A stretch of DNA of 16,019 nucleotides from Gemmatimonadota bacterium. GTDB taxonomy: Bacteria; JBHIER01; G020348925. Position 1 is the stretch's first letter. Each line of letters opens with the position of its first letter. Below the pieces are notes generated by a model that was not told where the DNA came from, searched no databases, and saw only the letters and a program-made list of their open reading frames with translations. The translations under genes and the position numbers were made by a program. The stretch lies in contig CP070758.1 of assembly GCA_020348925.1 (NCBI GenBank), forward strand, positions 4,936,314 through 4,952,332, written 5' to 3'. This document shows positions 7,329-14,055 of this stretch, in pieces.

Positions 7329-9074
7329 ATGAGTTCACACGGGTTAAAAAATCGACAGAGAGGACCCCCCGGGCGCACATTTGGCGAGGATTATCGGACG
7401 CTGTCCCATCGCATATTCTCCCTGGCAAACCGCGGTGTTTTAAGAATCGATTTTATGCGAAAAGTCTTAAAAATGCTTTTCACCTTTACCGAATGCGATG
7501 CGGTCGAGTTGCGACTGAAGGAACGCGACACGTACTACCGATGTGAATTCACAGATGATCCCAAGGCTTCTTTTCATTTTGAGATTCTTCCCACCATGCG
7601 CGATAATAAGGGAAAGATCATATACCGTTCCCATGAAGATTCTGACTTGGAACGACTGTGCACGGATGTGATTCAGGGCCGGATACACCCTTCGGTATCT
7701 CTTTGTACAAAGAGCGGAAGTTTTTGGACTGGAGACGCAGAACATCCTGTGACATTAGCTCTAACGAATGATGAACAGGAGCGAATTTATAATCTTGGTG
7801 AACATTACCGGTCACTCGCCCTGATTCCCTTCGTGATTGAAGAGGAGAATATAGGGCTTTTGCAGTTGAACAGCAAGAAAAAGGACTTTTTCAGTCAGGA
7901 TGATATTGAACTCTACGAAGGTGTCGCCCAAACCCTCGGTGTGGCTCTTCTGGATAGAAGAGCCCAGGTAGCCCTGCGCGAACGCGTCAAGGAGTTGACG
8001 TGTCTCTACGGTATTGCTCAACTGGTGGCGCAACCTGATATGACCATCGAGAAAATTATGCAGGGTATAGTGGAGATCCTGCCCCCGGCTTGGTTATATC
8101 CTGATGCTGCCGCGGCACGAATTCTTTTCGATGGTCATTCGTATACATCATCTGGATTCCAGCAGGGGTGCCATCGTCAACTCTCGGATATCATGGTCGA
8201 TGAAGAGAAACGGGGTACGATCGAAGTGACATATTCTGAGGAGAAACCTGAGCTTGATGAGGGACCGTTTCTTCGAGAAGAACGTAATCTCCTCGATACT
8301 GTTGCAAAAGAGATAGGTTTTGTTGTCATCCGAAAGCGAGCCGAAACGGAGAGTACGAAACTTCAGGAACAGCTCAGACATGCAGATAGGTTGGCGACTA
8401 TCGGTCAGCTCGCTGCAGGTGTTGCACACGAATTAAATGAACCCCTTGGCAATATTCTTGGATTCGCCCAGCTCATTGGGAAAGACGCGCAGCTTGCAGA
8501 ACAAATCAGGCATGACATAGAGAGAATAGAAAAGGCTTCTTTACATGCACGGGAAGTTATCAAAAAATTGATGACCTTCGCTCGTCAAACACCACCACAA
8601 AAGGGGACGGTGAATGTGAACAGATTGGTCGCAGAGGGGCTTTCATTTATTGAGTCCCGGTGTGCCAAGGAGGGGGTCGAGTTGGAGCGGATTCTTTCCC
8701 CGGTCGTTCAAGAGATCAAAGGCGACCAGTCACAACTGCACCAGGTCTTAGTCAATCTTGTTGTGAACGCTATCCAGGCCATGCCGGAAGGTGGGAAATT
8801 GACCATTCGGACAACGCAGACTGAGAGCTCTGTCGTACTCATCGTTGAGGATACCGGCAGCGGTATGACTGAGGACGTGATGAGACAGATATTCGTTCCG
8901 TTCTTTACGACCAAGGATGTCGGCCAGGGGACAGGCTTGGGATTAGCTGTCGTTCATGGCATTGTGACATCGCACGAGGGCACAATAAACGTCGAGAGCA
9001 AGGTCGGACACGGAACTCGGTTTGAGGTTCGTTTGCCAGTAGGAGAACCGCACGATTACAGGAAAGGCGATTGA
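7329..9074 (+). CDS. Soluble GAF-domain sensor histidine kinase (NtrB-like output)
   Basis: A 581-aa cytosolic kinase with no membrane helix. A GAF-like sensor covers about 25-212 (ending SLALIPFVIEEENIGLLQLN, QDDIELYEGVAQTLGVAL), interrupted by a less typical insert. A second, divergent sensor-like segment spans about 218-335, followed by a coiled-coil link. The HisKA domain has its H-box at 358-374 (IGQLAAGVAHELNEPLG, phospho-acceptor His367). The HATPase_c domain has the N-box (NLVVNAIQAM, 476-485), the G1 box EDTGSGM (507-513), the F box PFFTTK (524-529) and the G2 box GQGTGLGLA (532-540). It therefore looks enzymatically complete. The ATG at 7329 has AAGGTG about 10 nt upstream. It lies 29 nt after feoB and 1 nt before the NtrC-type regulator, its obvious partner. 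The signal is unknown; proximity to the iron locus is suggestive only. Confidence 0.92.
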   Translation: MSSHGLKNRQRGPPGRTFGEDYRTLSHRIFSLANRGVLRIDFMRKVLKMLFTFTECDAVELRLKERDTYYRCEFTDDPKASFHFEILPTMRDNKGKIIYRSHEDSDLERLCTDVIQGRIHPSVSLCTKSGSFWTGDAEHPVTLALTNDEQERIYNLGEHYRSLALIPFVIEEENIGLLQLNSKKKDFFSQDDIELYEGVAQTLGVALLDRRAQVALRERVKELTCLYGIAQLVAQPDMTIEKIMQGIVEILPPAWLYPDAAAARILFDGHSYTSSGFQQGCHRQLSDIMVDEEKRGTIEVTYSEEKPELDEGPFLREERNLLDTVAKEIGFVVIRKRAETESTKLQEQLRHADRLATIGQLAAGVAHELNEPLGNILGFAQLIGKDAQLAEQIRHDIERIEKASLHAREVIKKLMTFARQTPPQKGTVNVNRLVAEGLSFIESRCAKEGVELERILSPVVQEIKGDQSQLHQVLVNLVVNAIQAMPEGGKLTIRTTQTESSVVLIVEDTGSGMTEDVMRQIFVPFFTTKDVGQGTGLGLAVVHGIVTSHEGTINVESKVGHGTRFEVRLPVGEPHDYRKGD

Positions 9075-9075
9075 A

Positions 9076-10425
9076 ATGGCAACACTCAGTACAAAAGAAA
9101 AGATACTCGTCGTGGATGATGCTCTTGATACGCTTGAGGTGCTGGAGAGAAATCTGTCCTCAAAAGGGTATCAGGTATTGACAGCCACAAGCGTCCCAGA
9201 AGCACTTCAAATACTGGACGAGAGGCCCATTGACCTGGTTATAACAGACCTGAAAATGCCCGGGGTCAGCGGTCTCGATTTGGTGCGGCATGTCCGTGAG
9301 AACATGAAAAATATCGAAGTGATGATGATTACCGGCTACGCGACAATCGAAGGCGCGGTGGAGGCGGTGAAGACGGGAGCCGAGGAATATCTTGCGAAAC
9401 CATTCACAGATGAGGAATTGTTCGATTCTGTCCGACGCGCACTCAACAAGCTCCATCTCCGAAAGGCCAATCAGATAGAGCCGCGACCGGAATTTGCCGT
9501 TTATCCGCATTTTATCGGTAAGTCGAAACCTGTGCGCAAAGTCTTTCATGATATCGCCAAAGCTGCTTCTACTTCGGCCACCGTACTCATAACCGGGGAG
9601 AGCGGGACGGGAAAAGAGCTCACTGCCAGAGCCATTCACTATAACAGCCCAAGAGCATCGGCTCCCTTTGTCCCCGTCAATTGCGGTGGAATCCCCGAAG
9701 GATTGCTCGAAAGCGAATTGTTCGGACATGTCAAGGGAGCCTTCACTGGCGCCCACGAGACTCGGGCAGGATTCTTCCAAACGGCGGACGGGGGCACGAT
9801 ATTTCTCGATGAGATCAGTGATACGATCCCTTCTATGCAAGTGAAGCTCCTTCGGGTTTTGGAGGATAAGGAGGTGTGCATGGTTGGGTCAAGCAAACCG
9901 CGCAAAGTGGATGTACGCATCGTTGCTGCTACGAATAAAGATCTCCTCAATTTAGTACAAAAGGGTACATTCAGGGAAGATCTTTTTTACAGGCTCAATG
10001 TGATCACTATCTTTATGCCCCCACTCAGGGAAAGAGGGGATGACGTATTGCTCTTAATTCATCGTTTTGCATCCAGATTTTCTGAAGCATCTGGAAAACC
10101 GGTCCCCACGTTCTCCGATGATGCCTTGGAAGTACTGCGGAATTATCAGTGGCCTGGAAATGTGAGAGAGCTGGAAAACGTCATTCAACGGCTCGTCGTC
10201 ATGATCGAGAGTGACGTTATTCGGATCCCTGACCTCCCGTCGCTCATGCGGTTCTCTGCCCCGCGCGATACAGGGCTCAACAGGACTCTGGCCGAAGTGG
10301 AGGTGGAGCACATCCGGAATGTCCTGGCGAGTGTGGAGGGTAACAAAACCAGAGCCGCAGAGATCCTTGGGATTGACCGGAAGACACTTCGCGAAAAACT
10401 GAAGTTTCAAAGCGGACCATCATAA
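9076..10425 (+). CDS. NtrC-family sigma-54-dependent response regulator
   Basis: A 449-aa three-domain activator. The receiver domain covers 8-125, with acidic pocket DD at 14-15, phospho-acceptor Asp58 (VITDLKMPG), Thr86 and Lys108. The AAA+ sigma-54 interaction domain covers about 145-385: Walker A GESGTGKE (174-181), the sigma-54-contacting GAFTGA loop (221-226), Walker B GGTIFLDEI (239-247), sensor region AATNKDL and the FREDLFYRLNV segment. The C-terminal Fis-type helix-turn-helix is at about 405-445 (TRAAEILGIDRKTLREKL). When phosphorylated by the kinase encoded 1 nt upstream, it should form a ring, hydrolyse ATP and open promoters bound by sigma-54 polymerase. The GAFTGA motif is intact, so sigma-54 dependence is expected. 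A -24/-12 promoter candidate sits ahead of the next gene. Confidence 0.95.
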   Translation: MATLSTKEKILVVDDALDTLEVLERNLSSKGYQVLTATSVPEALQILDERPIDLVITDLKMPGVSGLDLVRHVRENMKNIEVMMITGYATIEGAVEAVKTGAEEYLAKPFTDEELFDSVRRALNKLHLRKANQIEPRPEFAVYPHFIGKSKPVRKVFHDIAKAASTSATVLITGESGTGKELTARAIHYNSPRASAPFVPVNCGGIPEGLLESELFGHVKGAFTGAHETRAGFFQTADGGTIFLDEISDTIPSMQVKLLRVLEDKEVCMVGSSKPRKVDVRIVAATNKDLLNLVQKGTFREDLFYRLNVITIFMPPLRERGDDVLLLIHRFASRFSEASGKPVPTFSDDALEVLRNYQWPGNVRELENVIQRLVVMIESDVIRIPDLPSLMRFSAPRDTGLNRTLAEVEVEHIRNVLASVEGNKTRAAEILGIDRKTLREKLKFQSGPS

Positions 10426-10441
10426 TCACCGCTTCAGCACT

Positions 10442-10474
10442 GGGGAGAATTTCCTCAATGGTTCATTTCTCCCC
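10442..10474 (+). terminator. Hairpin downstream of the two-component operon
   Basis: GGGGAGAA (10442-10449) and TTCTCCCC (10467-10474) form a perfect 8-bp stem with a 17-nt loop, starting 16 nt after the regulator's stop. No T-run follows, so if it ends transcription it is not a textbook intrinsic terminator; it may instead protect the 3' end of the transcript. Confidence 0.4.
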
Positions 10475-10627
10475 GACACCTCTCCCAGAATCCTTTGATA
10501 TACCTGAACATTCTCATTTTTCCATCAAAAAATACATTCCTATAATCACTTAATTTGAATATACTTACGAAAATACATTTCATTCTGAATGGTTCCCAGC
10601 TCCTTAAAAGCAACGATAGAACGAGAT

Positions 10628-10643
10628 TGGTATGAGTTTCGCA
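10628..10643 (+). promoter_or_regulatory. Candidate sigma-54 (-24/-12) promoter of the glutamate dehydrogenase gene
   Basis: TGGTATGAGTTTCGCA has the invariant GG (10629-10630) and GC (10641-10642) separated by exactly 10 nt and matches 9 of the 12 specified positions of the TGGCACG-N4-TTGCW consensus. Transcription would start near 10654, about 58 nt before the ATG at 10713. The NtrC-type activator encoded immediately upstream makes this biologically sensible. The 200 nt before it are AT-rich and would hold the activator sites, which were not identified. Confidence 0.45.
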
Positions 10644-10712
10644 ATACTGTTCGGTGAGAATGTTCGTAAGATATGATTGTTGTACTCATACAAACGAAAG
10701 GAGCGACAGACA

Positions 10713-12365
10713 ATGGCAACCGAATCGGAATTACGAGAGGCAGAAAAGAAGCGTGGACCGAGTATCCGCCGAAAGGAGAGAAGTGCGGACGAGGTGATAA
10801 CAACTCCTCTTCCAGAAAAACCTCATGCGGAAGTCCGAGAGAAGAAGGAGGTAAAACCTATTCAGAAGAGGAATGCGTGGAAACTTCTTTATGCACCTCA
10901 TCCGCCCCGAGCCGATCAAATGAGCGGTTCTGCGACAGTTTCATCTTCCGCTCAGGTTGAAGCTGAGGAGAAAATATCTCGTGGATTGTGTGTGAATTGC
11001 AGAAAGGATGAAACGTGTACCCTTCCGAAACCCGAAGGGGGCGTTTGGCGGTGTGAGGAGTATGAGCATAAAACGATCACAGCCGCAGAAATTGACGCAG
11101 AGATTTGTGAAAGTAAAAGCGTCTACGACAATGTCGTCTGGCAATTCAATAAAGCTGCCGAATTAATGGAACTTGATCCTAATATTCGGAGAATTTTAGC
11201 AACGACGACCAACGAAATTGTTGTCCACTTCCCCGTAAAACTGGACAGCGGTCGCATTGAGATGTTCACAGGATATCGCGTACAGCACAATAATGCTCTG
11301 GGCCCGTTCAAAGGAGGTCTTCGATTCCATCCGTCTGTGAACATCGATGAGGTTCGAGCATTGGCCACCTGGATGACGTGGAAGGGCGCAATAACCAACA
11401 TCCCCTTCGGTGGGGCCAAGGGAGGAATCCAGATAGATCCCTCCAAATACACGACTTCGGAGTTGGAGCGGATCACCCGTAGGTTCACTTTCTCTCTGGG
11501 CAACAATATAGGACCTGAGTATGACATTCCGGCTCCAGATGTGAATACGAATGCCCAGATCATGGCCTGGATACTGGACACCTATCTCTCGACGATGCCT
11601 CCACTCGATAGACAGCGCTGCGGCCATGTGGTCACCGGTAAACCCATCGAATCAGGTGGAAGCCTGGGACGCAACAAGGCCACAGGCCAAGGTGTGGTCT
11701 ACACTATTGAAGAGTGGGCTAAGGATCATGATTTTCCCCTGAAAGGGGCGACATACACTGTGCAGGGTTTCGGAAACGTCGGTTCATGGGCGGCACGCTT
11801 ACTGAAACCCCACGGCTCCAGACTCATCGCGGTTGAGGATGTGACAGGAGCGATCTTCAACGTGGAGGGTATCGACCCTGACGATCTTGCAGACTATGTC
11901 GAATTGAATAAAGGCGTATCCGGTTATCTCAAGGCCGAATCGATTGATCACGAGACGTTCCTGAGTACAAAAGCCGACATTTTCATCCCCTCGGCATTGG
12001 AGAATCAGATTACGGCAGAGACTGCGCCAATGCTCAATGTGAAACTTGTTGCCGAGGGTGCCAACGGTCCGACGGATCCTGAAGGAGATATCATTCTTCG
12101 GAGGGAAGGTATCGGTGTTCTGCCTGATATTCTGTGCAACTCCGGAGGGGTCATCGTCAGCTACTTTGAATGGCTTCAGAACAAGCGCAGCGAATTCTGG
12201 GACCTGGAAGAAGTGGATAGCAAGCTTCATAAAAAGATCGTCAACGCCTACAAAGCGGTGCGGAGCATTGTCGGGGAATACGATACCGACTGGCGCACCG
12301 CTGCTTACATAGTCGCCCTGCTTCGTCTGGAAATGTGCTACAAGGAACGAGGAATATTCCCGTAA
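10713..12365 (+). CDS. Glutamate dehydrogenase with a cysteine-bearing N-terminal extension
   Basis: A 550-aa Glu/Leu/Phe/Val-type dehydrogenase, predicted to interconvert glutamate and 2-oxoglutarate plus ammonia. The enzyme proper covers about 135-550. It shows substrate-binding GPFKGGLRFHP (198-207) with MTWK (Lys224), catalytic PFGGAKGG (Lys236), DIPAPDVNT (Asp276) and the Rossmann loop GFGNVG (352-357). The late NSGGVIVSYFEW segment is typical of the family. The N-terminal ~130 residues are extra: a long charged, probably flexible stretch (1-88), then a four-cysteine module at 93-114 (C-x2-C-x5-C-x11-C: Cys93, 96, 102, 114) just before the catalytic core. A good ribosome-binding site (GAAAGGAG, 10696-10703) selects the ATG at 10713; an in-frame upstream TTG at 10677 is less likely. 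Coenzyme preference was not assigned. Confidence 0.93.
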   Translation: MATESELREAEKKRGPSIRRKERSADEVITTPLPEKPHAEVREKKEVKPIQKRNAWKLLYAPHPPRADQMSGSATVSSSAQVEAEEKISRGLCVNCRKDETCTLPKPEGGVWRCEEYEHKTITAAEIDAEICESKSVYDNVVWQFNKAAELMELDPNIRRILATTTNEIVVHFPVKLDSGRIEMFTGYRVQHNNALGPFKGGLRFHPSVNIDEVRALATWMTWKGAITNIPFGGAKGGIQIDPSKYTTSELERITRRFTFSLGNNIGPEYDIPAPDVNTNAQIMAWILDTYLSTMPPLDRQRCGHVVTGKPIESGGSLGRNKATGQGVVYTIEEWAKDHDFPLKGATYTVQGFGNVGSWAARLLKPHGSRLIAVEDVTGAIFNVEGIDPDDLADYVELNKGVSGYLKAESIDHETFLSTKADIFIPSALENQITAETAPMLNVKLVAEGANGPTDPEGDIILRREGIGVLPDILCNSGGVIVSYFEWLQNKRSEFWDLEEVDSKLHKKIVNAYKAVRSIVGEYDTDWRTAAYIVALLRLEMCYKERGIFP

Positions 12366-12455
12366 TCGGATTATTCCATCTCGGATTCAAAATCCTGCGA
12401 GATATTGAAGTGGTAGGACTCGCTGATTCAGAAGAGGTCGCATCCATTTTGAACG

Positions 12456-12495
12456 GCACAGGTGGGTGCCCTACCCACGTGCGCTCATCTTTTTT
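12456..12495 (+). terminator. Rho-independent terminator after the glutamate dehydrogenase gene
   Basis: GCAC-AG-GTGGGT, loop GCCCT, ACCCAC-GTGC forms a 10-bp stem with a 2-nt bulge (12456-12482). A T-run (12490-12495) follows after 7 nt. It lies 91 nt past the stop on the plus strand and separates the gene from the convergent gene at 12525-12914. Confidence 0.6.
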
Positions 12496-12524
12496 GAAAC
12501 CAGATAGAGATGATCCCATTCTGA

Positions 12525-12914
12525 TTATTGGAGTTTTCCCAATACTCGATTCAAGGCGTTCAGGGTTGCTTTGACAATATCACGATGCAAATCTTCTCTC
12601 CCAAGAGCGATACCGGCCTGTTTGGCTTTCAGAGCGACGCGTTCCCCTTTTTCGCTTATATTGACGAGAACGACCACTATTTCATGGGAATTCACCTTGA
12701 TTATATGCACCCTGTAAAGGTGAAAGGCATAATTTTCAAAATATTGCTGGATTGTATTGAGGGTGGCCTGGGCGATAATATCGATGGATTTCGTCGCCGG
12801 GCCCTCCAGCGTGCCCCGGGCGGTTTTGCCTTTATAATGAAGAGCAACATCGACCTGAAATCTGTTGACATCCCCAGATGTTTTAACATCTTCTATAACT
12901 ATTCTTTGTTCCAT
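12525..12914 (-). CDS. Orphan 129-aa protein with two similar halves, function unknown
   Basis: I do not recognise a named family. The ATG at 12914 is chosen because GGAGGT lies 7-8 nt upstream; a TTG at 12923 would sit directly on that ribosome-binding site. The soluble protein alternates strands and helices and appears to consist of two related halves. Each has a strand pair followed by a helix with an ATLN motif: QATLNTIQQYF in the first half, KATLNALNRVL at the C-terminus. The first half also carries GKTARGTLEGPA, and the pattern faintly recalls the regulatory alpha/beta dimerisation domain of LeuA-type synthases, which is fold-level speculation. No signal peptide, cysteine cluster or catalytic motif is seen. 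It has its own likely promoter and converges on the glutamate dehydrogenase gene. Confidence 0.75.
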   Translation of the reverse strand: MEQRIVIEDVKTSGDVNRFQVDVALHYKGKTARGTLEGPATKSIDIIAQATLNTIQQYFENYAFHLYRVHIIKVNSHEIVVVLVNISEKGERVALKAKQAGIALGREDLHRDIVKATLNALNRVLGKLQ

Positions 12915-13041
12915 TTTCAACACCTCCGTTGTTTCTCTTTTTGGCTGACATGCTCAGGCTGCTAACAGTCAGGGAGTGTTACGTTGCGAAAACCGATCCC
13001 CGCTCGAAAGCCCGTTCCATGATATGGGGTCAAGAGCAATA

Positions 13042-13070
13042 ATAATAGATAAATCATAAACGGGAATCAA
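13042..13070 (-). promoter_or_regulatory. Candidate promoter for the 129-aa orphan gene
   Basis: On the minus strand, TTGATT (13070-13065) and TATTAT (13047-13042) are separated by 17 nt, a fair sigma-70 match. The leader to the ATG at 12914 would be about 120 nt long. The -10 abuts a GGGGTCAAG motif (13025-13033) that recurs in inverted form near 15845, so the promoter may have arrived with repeat DNA. Confidence 0.35.
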
Positions 13071-13188
13071 GAGTTTTTCTTTACTGACGCTGAATTCAGG
13101 ATGGAACGGGAAAAGAGCCGAGTGGGTAGGTGAGCGGGGGAGTTAGAGAATATGCGCAAAAGTGTGAATGGGTGTATCGAATGAGGTC

Positions 13189-13391
13189 GGATATCACTTT
13201 ATCGTGTGATGGTGCGGACCAAGGAACCGAAGATCCAGCAGATCCAAACAGCAAGGGCCCGGAAGGACATCGACCGCTTCCTGAAAACGCTCAATACTGT
13301 GTACTCAGCGATCGAGAGCGGTCATTCTTATCCCCATATGAACTGGATGTGCCCTTCCTGTGGATACAAGACTTTAGGTGATAAGAGGTAA
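13189..13391 (+). pseudogene. Frameshifted C-terminal fragment resembling a PD-(D/E)XK-type nuclease
   Basis: From 13206 a 61-codon frame encodes VRTKEPKIQQIQTARA, then a helix (DIDRFLKTLNTVYSAIESG) and HSYPHMNWMCPSCGYKTLGDK. This resembles the extreme C-terminus of RecB-like or phage PD-(D/E)XK nucleases, where 'K(T)KxPK(V/I)Q', an 'AIExGxFYP' helix and a CxxC cluster follow the catalytic core. Immediately before it, the frame offset by one (from 13189, GYHFIV then TGA at 13207) supplies residues that would fit the preceding strand, suggesting a frameshift near 13205. The catalytic core is not found upstream. I read this as a decayed remnant; similarity is by eye. Confidence 0.35.
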
Positions 13392-13704
13392 GCTTTTGTA
13401 CAGCCCAAAGATCAGAGATGATCTGATACCTAGGATTTACCGGTTGGGCAAGGCCGCAAAGAAACCAGAGACCCAGGTGGTGGATACTATTCCGAGAACA
13501 TATTCAAGTGAGCTTGATATGTCTGAAACAGGTGGTGGAGGAGACTCATATCTCCAGGATAGAATGCCCGATCTTATGGGAAGGGATGTGAGGATCGAAA
13601 AGAGAAGCGACGGCTGGCACTCAGTCGCTGTTTTCGATCCCATCCATAACCTCCGGTTTTGTTGGAAATGTAAATTCGAAGGGTCGACCTTAGGTGACAA
13701 GTAG
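13378..13704 (+). CDS. Small ORF of unknown function ending in a CxxC motif
   Basis: A 108-codon frame from GTG at 13378 (overlapping the end of the preceding fragment by 14 bp) or TTG at 13396, which has AGAGGT upstream. The first ~45 residues (RDDLIPRIYRLGKAAKKPETQVVDTI) resemble short conserved proteins with a ribbon-helix-helix-like pattern. A glycine-rich linker (ETGGGGDS) follows, then SDGWHSVAVFDPIHNLRFCWKCKFE with one CxxC pair. The last residues (TLGDK) repeat the ending of the preceding ORF, and the DNA around both stops is similar. It may be a real small accessory gene or a composite of fragments. Confidence 0.35.
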   Translation: MIRGKLLYSPKIRDDLIPRIYRLGKAAKKPETQVVDTIPRTYSSELDMSETGGGGDSYLQDRMPDLMGRDVRIEKRSDGWHSVAVFDPIHNLRFCWKCKFEGSTLGDK

Positions 13705-13824
13705 CCCTCCCCCTGTCATCATCCGGCTCGACCGGATGATTCACCCTCTCTCCTCTGTCATCTTCCGGCTTGACCGATAATTCACCCTCTCCCCTGTCAT
13801 CATCCGGCTTGACCGGATGATCCA
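13705..13824. repeat. Three tandem palindromic repeat units of ~40 bp
   Basis: Three consecutive units (13705-13743, 13744-13784, 13785-13824), each of the form CCCTCTCCCCTGTCAT followed by a hairpin. Units 1 and 3 have perfect 9-bp stems ATCATCCGG/CCGGATGAT with 5-nt loops (13718-13740 and 13799-13821). Unit 2 is degenerate (CTTCCGG/CCGATAA). They resemble dispersed REP-like intergenic repeats seen in many proteobacteria. They sit directly after the small ORF's stop. Confidence 0.85.
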
Positions 13825-13973
13825 GCAGGGGGGGTGGGGCTTTCATCAGAAGCTTTCTTAGAGATGGGTTTTCTGGGTTAAAAAATGTCGTTCAAGGCAT
13901 TAAATACTGTGATTTCTGTAGTTTTTCTATTGAACACCAACAGGTTAACCTGGTCCGACCCGGGAACCTACAA

Positions 13974-14003
13974 ATGGAGAGGGATTGAAAGATAGGATGT
14001 GTC
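13974..14003 (+). repeat. Copy 1 of a direct repeat shared with the window's right end
   Basis: The first 28 nt match 15971-15998 at 26 positions (core ATGGAGAGGGATTGAAA, then ATAGGAT). It joins directly to the 47-bp repeat at 14004, so the two form a composite repeat block on the left side of the hydrolase gene. Confidence 0.75.
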
Positions 14004-14050
14004 CTCTTCGACGTGAGAAGATCAAAGATCATAGATGTGACCCCCTCATG
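14004..14050 (+). repeat. 47-bp direct repeat, left copy, flanking the hydrolase
   Basis: Matches 15130-15176 at 42 of 47 positions in the same orientation. It starts CTCTTCGACGTGAGA, contains the internal AAGATCA element and ends in a TGACCC..CTCATG box. It ends 5 bp short of the hydrolase stop codon. Confidence 0.9.
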
Positions 14051-14055
14051 GATGC

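Noticed and set aside
10677-10712. Upstream TTG start giving a 562-aa dehydrogenase
   Set aside because: The ribosome-binding site GAAAGGAG lies inside this stretch and is correctly spaced for the ATG at 10713.
13705-13824. A short CRISPR array
   Set aside because: The units are contiguous palindromic repeats with no unique spacers of constant length, and no cas genes are present.
13574-13846. A 90-codon minus-strand frame with repeated PVKPDDDRG-like peptides
   Set aside because: It is the translation of the palindromic repeat units at 13705-13824 plus the antisense of a neighbouring ORF.
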